DNA from: Apus apus
Taxonomy: Eukaryota > Chordata > Aves > Apodiformes > Apodidae
NCBI RefSeq assembly: GCF_020740795.1
Contig: NC_067304.1
Span: forward strand, 6,376,056-6,440,055
Reading direction: 5' to 3'
Length of the DNA: 64,000 nt
The notes under the pieces were generated by a model. That model was not told the DNA's origin and made no database searches. It saw only the letters and a list, made by a program, of their open reading frames with translations. Below, in pieces: positions 33,500 through 46,200 of the stretch. Numbering within the stretch: position 1 is the stretch's first letter; every line of letters begins with the position of its first letter. The position numbers were made by a program, and so were the translations under genes.

Positions 33500-36400
33500 A
33501 GCTCCCACGGTGGCCAGGTTCCCCCACGGGCAGTGGTACCTGGCTGCCTGCTGCCCTCCCTTTCAGCTGCCCTTTGCTCCTCTGCTGGGGCCTGACAGCT
33601 TTCATTTCTTTCTTCTGGTTAGAGAACATGAGGGTTTTGACAGCTGCCTTTGCCGTTATTCTTCCCTTAATGCTGTTGTTGTTTTGTGCTACTGTCAAAT
33701 TGCATCTTACTGAAGTTCTTCCCATCCTGTCAGCGGCAGATGAGGAGCACGAAGGGCTGCGTAATCTCCCGGGTCTGTTTGGGGAAATTGCCTTTTATTA
33801 TTGATAAGGCAGCTCTGCCTTCGGAGGACCTGACTGCCACGTGCTGGAGCAGGAGAGCAGCAGCCTCGGCGCTGCGGCTGCTCCCGGCGAGGTCAGCCTG
33901 GAGCAGGCAGGGAGGTGGGGCTGATCCTGCCCAGAGCATCCCGGCTGCTCCTCGGAGGGGCGCTGGGCTCTGCCAGCTCCATCACAGGTTCCGTGGCACT
34001 CACAGAGCTGTGTCCACTCTGAGCAGGAGCCCAGAGCGAACCAGGCCAGGCAAACATGCTGTCCTGGCTGGTCTGGGCTGGGGCTGCCACAAGCCCCAGG
34101 GGTCCCTGAGTGTCCATGCCATGATCCTGCCTCACGCACCCCCCTTGGGTCCCAAGGAGTGTCTGGGGGAAAGAAATCCAGGTCAGTCCAAAATTCCTCT
34201 CTCTGAACATTAAATATTTATCCATGTTTACAGTGTGTTCCAGCTCCCGGCTGCAGCGGAGGGGCAGCGATGCCAGGAGCAGCACACGTGTGTGCACGTG
34301 TCCGTGAGCTCTGGCAGAGGCTCCAGCCGGCTCCGCAGGGATTCCTGATCCCGGCACGGCTGTCCCGGGCCCGCCTGCCCCCGGCTCTGCCTCTGCCCTC
34401 AGAGGGTCCCGGCCGTGTTGAGGTTTGCCCCCACCTAAAAGTAGCGCTGGTTAATGCTGCTAACAGCCCGGGAGGGCAGCTGGTCCCCAGAGGTGAAGGA
34501 AGGGAGGGGACCCTGGTCCTCGGAGAGCTGATACCTGTTTCCAGGGTGGGATCTGATCTGCTGATGAGCTCCGGTTACGCTTCGCTCTGGGAACAGTCAC
34601 ACCTTTGCAAAGTGACTGACACTTCCCACGGTTTGCTAAAAATTCCTTGGCACTGGAATGGTTCCTCCGGCTTTGCTCAGCTGGAGGAGATGTTTCTACC
34701 AGCAAAGCACTGTACGAAACACCAGGCACTTCTTGGCTGCTGCAGGGCTGGAGGAGCAGCTCAGCCCCAGCTCCCAGGTGTGGGAAGTGGCAGGTTGGAG
34801 AGCCGTGGGTCTGGGCATGGGGCAGGGGCTGTGGTGGACGGGGGCACCACCGGGATGTGGGCTTTGTGAGAAGCACCTGTATCTTCCCAGGCACATTTAA
34901 TACCCTCCCTGGTCAGGTAACCACGTGGCGAAGGCTTGTACGTTCCTCAGCCGCTCTCCCAGGCAGCCATGCCTGGGACCTGGTGCCCAGCACCCCCATG
35001 CTGTGCCTCCGTGGGACCCCAGGAGAGTCCTGCATTGCTGCTGCCCTGCAGGGCTGGTGCTGTGGGGCAGGATGGGCTGATGGGCCCTGGGGATCATCAT
35101 GCCCAGAAGGATTCAGCCATGCAGTCCAGGCTTTTTGCTGGCACTGAACCTGTGATGCCATGAGGGTGATTCCCTTGGCGTGGGCCTCCTCCTGCTGAGC
35201 TCATCTGTTGAAACCACAAGTCCCAGGTGGGCCGTGTCCTGGTGGCTGCGTGAGTGGGGACCCCGGGACTGGGAAGGGGCCAATTTCCAGGGGGCTGCAG
35301 GGCCAGGGCTCTGCTGCCAGCACCTTTTGGTGATGGATCAGGCAGGAATCTGCAGAGTCAGCATGAGCCCAGCAAAACAATCTGCTGCACTTTTTGGAAG
35401 CCACCACAGCCAGCACTACTTTTTTGCTGATAAATCCTGTTTTTAAATTAGCTGCATGTCAGGCTGGTAAATAATGCATCTTATAAATGAAAGAGCATTC
35501 AAAGCCAGGCTGGAACAAACAGCCTGTGCTGCAGGTACAGCAAGTCCTGTGCGGCAGGGAGAGCAAGCAGCAGTGGTACCTGGAAGCAGATTGCCTCCTG
35601 TCCTGCTTTTCAAATTGCCTTTTAAAATCTTTTGTTCCCACAGTATATTCTATGAACTTTTCCCATAAGCATAAATCTGGGAGTAGCTGTGATGAGAACA
35701 TAAAGGTTTTATATGTATGAACTCAGCAGTAGGGAAAGCAGGAGTCTCTGGAGGTATCATCCCTCAGGACAGCCAGGTCTCTCCCTCCTTTCAGGAGGAT
35801 TTGCAGCCATGTCAGAACTGTCCCTCTAGGTGCCCTGCTCCAGAGCCTGGCAGGCAGCTTCCCCAGCCCCTCACTGAGATTTAGGTAGAGCAGATTGTTA
35901 ATTACTATTAGAAGTCCCAAGAGCTACATGGTACTGCGTGCTGCCTGAGTGGAACAGATGGCCTTGAAGCTCCTTGAGGTCTCAGATGCAGGTGATTTTG
36001 CACTGGATGAATGTGGGACGTGCTGGGGAGGAAGGTCAGTTCCTCCTTCCAGCAGTGCTGGGGCAGCCAGGAGCTGGTGCCGCGATGCAGGGGATGAGAG
36101 CATCACCTCCCTGTGGCTGCTCAGCCTTGAAAGTCACACCAGGCCCTTGAGCATAGGCTGTCACCAGGGCTGTGCGTGGCACGTCTCTGCTGCATGTGTT
36201 GGTCATACAAAGCCCTGAAGCTGCCCTCTTTGGCTTCCAGCACCCCAGCAGATGCCCCAGGTTACTTTGGGCACATGCAGAGCAGAAGGGTTTGAAGTCA
36301 GAAAGTGGCTGGGACTTGGGAGCAGCTGGCATGCTGCCCTGGGGGCAGATTTCCTCTGCAGGAGAGCAAATCTGGGACCGACCCCAGTATGGTTTGTGAG

Positions 36401-39400
36401 TCCTGTCACCACCACGTGTGCTGGGGACCCAGGACCCATTTCCAACAAAGGTAATTTTCTGCTTCTTTGAGTCAATTCTTTTCATCTTTTAGAGGGTAAT
36501 TAGCATCACTTCAGTGTTCTTCTATGCCCAACTAATTGCACCTTGTTTCAGGAGTGAAAGTTAATGCCTATCCATTTGGGTTAGTGCTGCAATGCATGAT
36601 TAGGGATGAGGCCAGGCAGAAGATGGGGCAGGAGCACCACTGCAGGCCCAGAGCCTCACTGCTTGCACGACTGGAAAGGTTTCCCATTTTATGTTTGAGC
36701 TTCCCCTGGATGCTACAGCTCGGTAGCAATGAGCCACAGTGCAGCAGCCCCGGGTGGCCAGAGGAGTGAGGTCTGTCCCCAGCTCTCGGTTGGGCTGGGG
36801 ATACAGGGCAGCTGAATGTGGTGTCAGACAGAACCTGCAGCTGTAAGGGACATGATGACGGAGCTGTCACCTGCTGCACAGCCAGAGGGGTTCAGCTGGG
36901 ACCTGCTTTGATGCCACAGGAGAAGCAGAAGGGGCTGGATGGTACTGCTGATGCCTGCAAATGGTGCCTGGCAGCTACCCACCTGACCACGTGTTTGGAG
37001 GCCTCGTTTAAGGCATCAGTGACTTTGATGGTGTCAAGGACTAGAAACTAAACCCTTCCACTATAAATCTTGTCTGCTTTAAAGTAGGTTATATTTTCAA
37101 AGCGCTTTAGTTCTTAGGAATTTAATATTGCGATGTCAATTGTAAGACAAGTATTTGGATGGGGAGAAGGTTGTTACTGGAACCTGAGATTAAAGGCAGG
37201 ATTTGAAGCGCGGTGTTGCATGTGGGTGGGTGTTTTTGTTCACTGCAAATGTGACTCTGGAGGCTTCGCAGGCAGCGTTTCTGTTTGAAGTCAGCTCTGC
37301 TGCGTCCTGCTGCAGTAGCAGCATGGGGGGACTTGTGGAGCCCACAGTGGGAACAGAACATGCTTCCCACAGGAGCAGCTGTGCAGCCAAGCTCTTGCAC
37401 AAGGCTTCTCCAGCACCCCCTCCCCACAAGGACCCCAAAGGGCCACCCCTCCCCTGTACACAGGTATCCTGGGCTCCCCTTAGTGGGCCCCATGTCCCCA
37501 TGGTGGCCTCCAGGTGCTGATCTGGGTTGGTCGTGGGCAGGAGGTGGAGGGGTGGCATTGAGGGTCTGGGAGCTTTCTGGGCTGGCTCTCCCAGCTGGCT
37601 TAGCCCTGCTCACCCTGCGGGACCAGCCCCAGCCTTCCTGCAAGCAGCAGCTACCAGGCAGTTGAGCTGGTCAGCCACGCCTAATGTGGATTGATAGCAG
37701 ATCAACTTTTCTGTCTTAATTTGCTTATGACCTAGAGAATTAGCAGAGAGGATCTGTTATCCTGCCAGCTCACTAATGACTCCTGCAAGGGAAGGGCTCC
37801 CCAGGGAAGGAGTGGTATTTGCTAACCTTTCCCTGGCTCACTTTACATAATAGCACGCTCCTCCAAATGTCCTCAGTGCTACTGGCTATTCCCTGTCTCC
37901 TTTCCTCTGCATGGTATTTTATTTTTTAAATTTCAAGAATACTGCACAGTAAGGAAAGGTGCTGAATTCCTCATGTCAGTCATCTTGCATCTCCCCTTGG
38001 AGCCTATTCTTAGACACACCACTGGTTTATGAATTCAAAGGGAGGCACTTTTCCTCTTCAAGGTTTCCAAAGATTTCCTGTATCCATATGTGCAGATAGA
38101 AAAGAAAACCAACCTGAAATCTGGCTGCCAGTTTGCTCTTACAATAAACTGTTTCTTCCAACACACTGTGCCAGGTTGTGTGCAGAGGACAGAGACCCTT
38201 TTCAGGGGGCATTTCTGGAGGCAAATGGAACAAATGAGCACCAGGCTGTGTTAAGGAGCAGGCAGGACACTGGCCAGCCAAAGGAACAGCACTATGGGGC
38301 AAAATACAGCAGGTGTCCAGGGAGGCAGTGCTGGGACCTCACTAATAAAAACTGACTCCTAGCTTTATTTGTGAAAAGAACTTGAAAATTCTCCATTATA
38401 TCTCAGAAGCCCTGCTTTTAATATAATAAATAGATAATATTTTGCAAGCTTACAGTATTTATTAGGCTAAGTGCATTTCAGCCAAGCAAATTGTGTAAGA
38501 AGAAATGATGAACTGAAGAATAAAACCTAAGGTGGGCCAGGACAGCAGGTTATCCAACAAATGCCTGAAGAGGAGTCTCATGACCTGCAGTCACGGGACT
38601 AGGAATCCCATCTGAATTTGTACCATCTCAGTTGTTTGGGCACGACTTCATGTTCTCAGGCAATCAGGTTAGTGCACAGCTGGAGAGTGAAATCTGTCAT
38701 GCCAGAACAGACCTGAAACTAAATAAAACCTGATTCTGCTCTGTTTTGGTTTCTGCTTTGCAGAAGCTCCCTTGGCATGGTCACAGCATGGTGGGAGCCA
38801 GCACCCCCCTGCTGCAGGTGCTGGGGGGACTCTGCCAGCCCCGGCCCCAAGGGGGGTTCGCTCCCCCTGCTGCTCCTGCCGAGGAAGGTGATGCAGTGAG
38901 GAAGGCCTGCGGTCACCAGCCCTCAGCTCGCCTTCCATTGCAGGGCTTTTTCACCCACTAATCAGCCAGGTATTATTCTCCAGAGCTCAAACCATCTCTC
39001 CAAGGGGGCTCCGTGGCCCCCAGCAGTAGGACAAAGCAGATGATTACTTTTTGTGCTCTCAGAGATAAGAGTGAGCCCGGGAGAGGCACACAGCCTCACT
39101 TAGAAAGGATGAAGCCATTCCCAGGCTGAAGTTAAAAGAGTGTGAAGAAAGATAAGGAGCTAAAATGAGAATAAAATGATGGCAGCAGACCTGCACAGAC
39201 AAGTAGTCAATGGAAATTCATTAGTTTGTCAGGCACAAGCAATGGGAGTGGAGTCAGGAGCCCAAAAGGCTGAATGCAATTGCACTGAACCAGAGCAAAT
39301 GGAAATTAATTCTTCTCCACGTGTCTTTCAGAAGAGGGAACTGCTGCCCATCTGCTTCACCATCCTCTGCTCGGGAATGGCCCTGCCCAACGTCCCGGTG

Positions 39401-39900
39401 CCCCGGCCAGGAGACCTGTGGTAGATCAGGGCACCTCTCCACGGGGACCCTCTGCCCTGCCAGACCTGCTGCCCCCCCGGCAGAGTGTCCCAGCAGACGG
39501 GACTCCCTCCGAGCAGCCCCTGGCAAACCCTCCTCAGGAATGCAGCACTCACATCAGCGCTCCAGCCAGGTAGGACAAAATGGTGATGAATTAATTAACT
39601 AATCGTGCTGCAGCACTGACCAGGGCTGGTGGAAGTGGAGACATTTGCCTGGCTGAGCGGGGGTCCCGCAGTGGGTTCGGGCAGGCTGCAGAAATACCGG
39701 GAGAACCGCGGCTGGTGCCGGTGCCAACGCGCCGCGGTGCCCGGCGGACCCACCGGGACCCTCCGGAGCAACCGTTCTCCACGGCAGAGCCCCCTGCCCA
39801 CCCCGGGGGGTGCTGGGGGCCGGGGGAGCCGCGCTGAGGCTGCCCAAGCTGGGACCTGAGCGCTGACTCGCGGTCACTTCAGCCACAGGGGAGTGCGCAG
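33500..39900. other. Intergenic spacer, no gene seen
   Basis: GC-rich and AT-rich stretches alternate. TAAT-rich, non-repetitive islands occur near 36480-36600, 37040-37190, 37680-37780 and 38380-38540. A short CpG-rich patch lies at 39660-39920. No open frame has splice sites and a recognisable protein. Confidence 0.55.
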
Positions 39901-39929
39901 CGTTCCCGGGCAGATTCTCCCGCGCCTTC

Positions 39930-40265
39930 CGCTACATTCAGGGTGTTAATTACTTTGACAACACAGGAGAAGTGCTGGCAGGTGCAGCTATCACCATCAG
40001 AAGCTGCCATTTATGTCTGTTTTTATTTCTACAACTTCTTGCTGTTAAAAGCCCATAATTAAGATAATTAGAACAAAGGCATTTGCTTTGTAATCAGCAT
40101 ATATTTCAATAAGATAATTCAATTTACAGGCAAAAGCTGTTAACTTATTATTTAAATAATGTTACATATATTGACAGTATTGACAGTGGTGTCAGGGAAG
40201 TGTTTAAAATGCCAACTAATTCGGGGCATTAATGATATTAATTAATTTTTTTATGCCTTTCAGTG
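39930..40265. promoter_or_regulatory. Candidate conserved non-coding element
   Basis: A well-bounded AT-rich island with ATAATTAAGATAATTAG near 40054, CTTTGTAATC near 40088, TAAGATAATTCAATTTAC near 40111 and a direct repeat of TATTGACAG at 40168-40186. It is not a simple repeat, not a CR1 and has no coding frame. The homeodomain-core density suggests a developmental element. Inferred from texture only. Confidence 0.35.
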
Positions 40266-43200
40266 TGACAAAAACACATCAAACCTCCAGGGAATGGCTG
40301 GGCAGATTTGAGGCACTCGCTGGTCCCCAGGCAGCCAGGGCTGAGCTGAGGGCAGCTGAGCTGTGCCACAGCTGGCAGGGGCCACCGAGGCTCTTAGCAA
40401 AGGTTCAGCTTGGCCGAGACCCAGCAGGAGCAGGGAGAGCTTGGGCAGCCTCAGACCTCTCCAGACTCCTAGAGGGAGAAATTCTGGTTCTGGGGATTGA
40501 TTTCTCGCTATATCATGTTCCAAAGGGCTGCTGTCAGTACCCAAGAGCTGATGTGTGCTGGTGGTGGGGCAGGAGGTAGGAAGGGGTGGCTGCTCAATCT
40601 GCATCTCATGGTGTTTCCTGTTCTCCATCCCTGGTGCCCGCGGCCAGCCCTGCTGGCAGCTGTTCCCTCCTGCTCCAGCCTCGTGTGTGCGAGGCCATCC
40701 TGCCCAGCGTGCTCCTCTTGCCTCTCTCCCGGATGGCGCTGTGGGAAACAGGCTGCACAGCACAGCAGGCTTTTCCACGCTCCTCCCCAAGACTCAGAAA
40801 TGTCCTTTTTCCCAGCACTGTCTTTGGGAAAGTTTTTGCAGTGACACTGTCCCCGTGAAGGTTGTTGTCACCCCACCAGCAGATGCCTGCAGCCAGGCTC
40901 CTGCTGGGGAAGGGGAGGGTTGGCATCACCGATGTCCCTGTGCTGGCTGCTGGGCACCAAGTGTCCGCTCCTCTCCACCTGGCAGTGATGTACCACACAA
41001 TGCACCTGCCCTCCAGGGCTCTGCAGCTAGCAGCCCTTCGTTTCCCAGGTTTAAAAATAGTTACAGGCATTATAAACAACCTTGCACAGAACATGACTTG
41101 AAACTTGTTTTGCATCCTATCTGTGTTCCTTGTGGGAATGAACGCTCTTGTCTCCTCTCTGTGCCTGGTTTACTGCTCAGTGCAGGAGAAGAACACGAAC
41201 AACATGGCACGTCCAGCACCCAGCCTTGCCTAAAGGAATGATCAATTTATTTCTGCTTCTGCGATGCTCCAAGTTCTTCAGGGGCTGTGAGATGAAGCAG
41301 AAGCTCAGCAGCCACCAGAGAATCAGTTACCTGCCAGGCAGCAGCTTTCAAAAAAAAAAAAACTGCTTACAGACCTTGGCTCTTTCTCAAGAGCTCCTTC
41401 CAAATCCAAGGCCTGTCTGGCAGCTTCCACGTTAATAAACACTTGCACATTAGCAGTGGTGAAGTTTTTATCTTCTGCTAAAAAGGTATGAATTATGCAG
41501 CAGGGAAGCGCATAACTTAGTGGTGTGTAAATCACTCGGCGGCACCAGCGCAGGGATGAGCCCTGGGGAGCTCTGCCCCTGCCTCTGGCTGCCGGCAGGT
41601 TGGCTCTCAGGGCTGGACTGGTCCTGCTGCTTCCCAGGCTCTGGCCCCTGAGCTCGATGGGCACGACTGGCCCTGAGCTTCCCAGAAAAGGCCCGGCTGC
41701 CCCACGACTCCGTGTGCTGGAGCCAGCGCAGGTCCTGCCCTCTCGGGGCATCCAGCCTGGCTGCCCACAGAGTCTTCCCCAGCAAGAGGTGAATGGTGAA
41801 GCCCAGAGTCCCACGATTGTGCTGTAATAAGGCATTTTCTGTAATGCTCCAAATGTCTTCATTTCATCACGGCACATGAAAGCTCTCCAGCAATGGCTCC
41901 AGGCCTGGAAATAGTTTTTGTGTTGGAGGAGTTGCCTGCTCGTTCCTGCTGGTGCTCACCCACGTGCTGCAGCCACCACCAGAGCCTTCCCAACCTCGTT
42001 CCTTTGGCTTTGTCTAAAGCTCTCTGCAATAACCTGAGTGTTGCAGTGTAAGGGCTGGTTATGGAGCATTTGGCAGGCAGTAGGAGTCTGTTAAAAGTCC
42101 AGTTGCAAATAAGATGTGGGAAGATGGGCTCTTTGCAGCAGCCTTCCTGCTGAGCAGATGGAATAGGAGCAGGGAGAGGAGTCCCGCACCCTGCAGCACA
42201 GCCCCGTTAGCCAAATTAACTTTAGTAATGTACAGAACTCTTTGCCACATCTCCCAGGTCCTGTTACACTGCTCACACCCACACCACTCTCCTGCTTTGC
42301 ACACCAAGTAAACCCTGAAAGATTTGCTTTCTATTTTTTCTTTCTTGTTTTTATGTACAGCCCCTGAACAGCCACCGCCTTGGCTGCTGCTCTGCAGAAA
42401 GTTTTTACTTGTGCAATTTATATTTTTGAATTTTCAGCTCTTCTTATTAGAACAAATCTTCCCAAGAAATAATTCACCAGTGGAAGAGATGGTGAGGAAA
42501 CTGCTTCTACAGACCAGCCCTGGCCCTGTCAGCTGGCTGCCAGTGACTGACTTGATGCTCAACTCACCTCTCACTCAGGTTTGTCTCCACGGAACAAGCC
42601 ACCACTGGCTCTTGTTTCCCGTTCCCCTGCTGCCTCCCAGCTGAGCTCTGGGAAAACCCCACTGCTGCAAGTTCCTGTGCAAGCCAATCCTCTGAACCTG
42701 ATTCATGGCACCAGGCAGCAGTTAATTACATGTTCTTGCTAAAAATAATTGAGTAGCCTAAATTCTGATCGCTGTAATCACACCCTAATGAATTTATGTA
42801 TCAACTTGTTATGGGTGTTCCGTAAATACCAAATTAAGTTCATCTCTCGGTCTCCAGGCACCGCAGCACAGGAAGGACACAGAGCCACGGCCACCCAGCC
42901 CTGCTGCAGCCCCAGCCCTGCTGCCTCCCCAAGCCAACCCTGCAAACCTGTGGGATGTGCAAAGAGCACAAGACCCTGCGGGTCATGGGCTGCCAGCCTG
43001 GGCTGCTCGTGGGCTCGTCCTTGCCCTGGGTGAGCGGGGGATTCCATGCCAGGAACTCTGCCCCCTGCCCCACTGCTGCTGCCAGCAAAGGCTGCTGGAG
43101 CTTTGCTGGCACGTGGAAGGGGTTCCCTGGACAGCCAGAGAACAAGCTAGCTGATCAGAAATTAACCCAGAGACCAGAAATGCATAGTCCTAATGATTTC

Positions 43201-46200
43201 AGTGAGCGTTGCAAGCAAATAGTGCTGTTTGTTATAATTGTGATGACTGAACAAGACCAAAGCCCTGAGCTGTGCTCCTTGAAGGAAAAACGTTTTGGCA
43301 AAAGTTACCAAAATGATGCCGTGCTCCCACAATCAGAGCACTACTTCTTGTCATTGTTGTTCATGTTTGCTACCAAAATACCAGCTACAGCTCCCCTACA
43401 AAGCTGTGCATGTTAGTTAACCTCATTAAATCCTAAAGGATTAGTCAGCTGTTCCTCAACCACAGAACTGTTAGAAAACATCTAAAGCTTGAAGTTATGT
43501 GGCTTGGAACGTGATTTTCTAATATGCAAACTTCAAAGGAGTTTTTAAATCCTGCATCATAAGGGAGACAGACTAACGCTAATCCACTGGAGTGCTGCTT
43601 AATGGCCTGTTTAATTGTTGTCTTGATAGGGCTTTATCAGGAGCTGAGCATGAAGGCTGCCATGGGACAAGAAGGGGTTCAGCTTCACCCTGCACTGCCC
43701 CACATGTCACACTCCGATGTCCTCTCCCCAGGGATGGCAGCGTGTGCAGGTACTGGGACCAGTCCCACCAACAGAGAGTCCCCCTGGGGCCACTGGTGGG
43801 TGATGGGGAGCACAGGCGCCTGTGCCTGGCCAGGGCAGTTCCTGTCGTGGCTGCAGAGACACTGTCGTGAGTTTGGAGCAGGTGTGTGACCCCCCCAGGC
43901 CCACCCTGATCCCCTGTGCCACATATGGCATCAGGAACCTGCCATCATGTCGGCTTTGAGGGGGCCGCCCTAGCTCACATAAATAATGTTATTAACTGTG
44001 AAGGATGAAGGAATTAAACACACTGCATTTTGAGAGCACAAAGCACTGAAACCTACAAATTAATTAAGCTTCATGGCCCCCCTGTGAGATGCAAAGGTAA
44101 TTGCTGTGTGCACGGCCCATGCGGGAAAAGAGAGAAAGGGATTAGTCGCAGCGGCGGAGCCATGTAGGGCAACAGCAGAGCACGAGTGGTACAAAGAGCC
44201 TGCTCAGCTCCCCTGGCACTGGCCAAGGGGGCACTTGGACATGGCAGAGTGAATCCCAGATTCCCTGCTCCTTAATGTTGGTGGATGTGGGTGTAATGGA
44301 GACAGCTATCAGCGGCAGTTAGTGAGCCAGGCTGAATAATGTATCTCCTGGTGTGTTATCAGCTGAGAAACCTGCTAGTAATAAAAGTACATGAGAGGAA
44401 GCAAGAGGACATGAATGTTTAATTGGATGAGGGCATGCTCTTGGGTACCCACATCTCTGCCACTCAGGCTGGCCCAGGATGAGTGGAGAGGAGGAGCCAT
44501 CCCCGGGCATCAGACGTGCAGAAATGCAGCCGTCTGGCAGGGTGGCTCCTCCTCTCCAGTGTGCAGCCCACGGAAGCTGAGAACTGATATCTGTTACAGA
44601 GATCCATCAGCAAAGAAGGAAGAGTCCCTGCTTTCTGAGAGGGAAATTAATTTTGACATCTTAATTATAAGTCAGAAGAAAGGTTGGTGCTGGAATGGTG
44701 AGCTTTGAAGATGATTATATTGTCATTAGTCATTAATGACTACAAAAGAAGCTAGCTCTAAAGGATAATGGTAAAGTGTAATGGCAAACCTGCGAAGCTT
44801 CTATTACATCCCATTTACTCCAAGAGAGTCCTTTGCTATTCCCTTGATAACAAAACCCAGAAGCACTAATCAGATTTTGGTCTATAGTGAGATGTATTGC
44901 TGTATAAACACTGCCAGGAAAAAAACGAATCTAGGAAATCTGTCTTGCTGTGTTTAAAGAAATAGTTTTAAAACTGAATTAAAATAGAGAAGGACTTCCA
45001 GAATTATGGATGTCATAACATAGTCGTGGTATTTTTATCTGGCTGATATAACTGGGCAGAGGGAGGAAGGGAGAAGAAGAGGAATTTACAGAAAGGTGCC
45101 CTTTGAAGAACAGAGACACTTGTAAATGGCCTCTGATTCTGAGATTGCCTTAAAATGTGCTGAAAACCACAGGATAATGGAGAAACCTGCTGTAGGAACT
45201 GGACACAGAGCAGTGGAAAGATGACAATCTTTTTCTCAGTTAGTGGATGCTCAGCCACTGCACCTCACAGCAGGATTGCCATGGTAGCCATGGAAAATAA
45301 GGAGACCTTCATTTCTGGAGCACAGGGAGGCCTGGGCAGCACCAGCAGCTCCCAGCCCCCCCGGGAGGGGTGGGAGGTGGATGGGCTGGGGTCCCTGGGC
45401 ACACTCAGGAGCTGGGTCCCCCCACAAGGGTGTCAGGGGCTGAGCTGTGCTCCAGCCTCACTGGCTTTCTGGGGTGGCAGCCTGGGACAGCTTTGCTGGG
45501 ATAATCGTTGGAGTCCCTTTCCCCCCACCTTATGCTCCTGCCGCTTGCTGAGAAGCGACACAGAGGGGCCAGAAAATTCTGTACAGATCTCCTCTGAATG
45601 CCAGGTATGTTTTTTTCCAAGTTCTTCGTCTATAGTAGCAATACCTGGGCAAACCCCCCACCCCCTTGATGGGGTCTGTTCTGTCAGTATGTTATTTGAT
45701 TTCTTGTACTAAAATGTAAGTTAACAAACTCACTGTAAGCAGCTTATTTCAATATGAGCTGTAATTACTGCATAAAAAGCTTTCTTTAAAACTTTTATCA
45801 AAGTTATTTTGTGTTATTACTGCTTTCTGTGATGTGTTTGGATTTTCCAAACAGCAAATAATTCTGCACTTATCTTGGTTCCTTTGATAATATTTTAATG
45901 ACAGATCTACTGAGACTCTAACTACATTATTAACATTAGAAAGGGAGGAATGGGGACAGTCTTTTCTAAATAAGTATGTAAAAACCCTTGCATGCCACTG
46001 CTGCTGCTTAAATACTAATCATGGAAAGACAAGCAATGTATTAATCATACAGCTTTGTACAGAGTAATGTAACCAGATAGGAGTTATCATGTTGCTAGGA
46101 ATAACCAATGCAGCCACCCCTCTCCTCTTAGGTGAGGTCTGTTTGCTCAGATGAGACTTTCTGAAATGTTAGTGCAGTTGGAAGATGCTCCGAGGACAGA

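Noticed and set aside
32826-33500. 224-codon open frame with Leu/Pro-rich end
   Set aside because: The Leu/Pro/Gly part comes from 15-bp and CTG repeats, both strands are open, and no domain or splice structure is recognisable.
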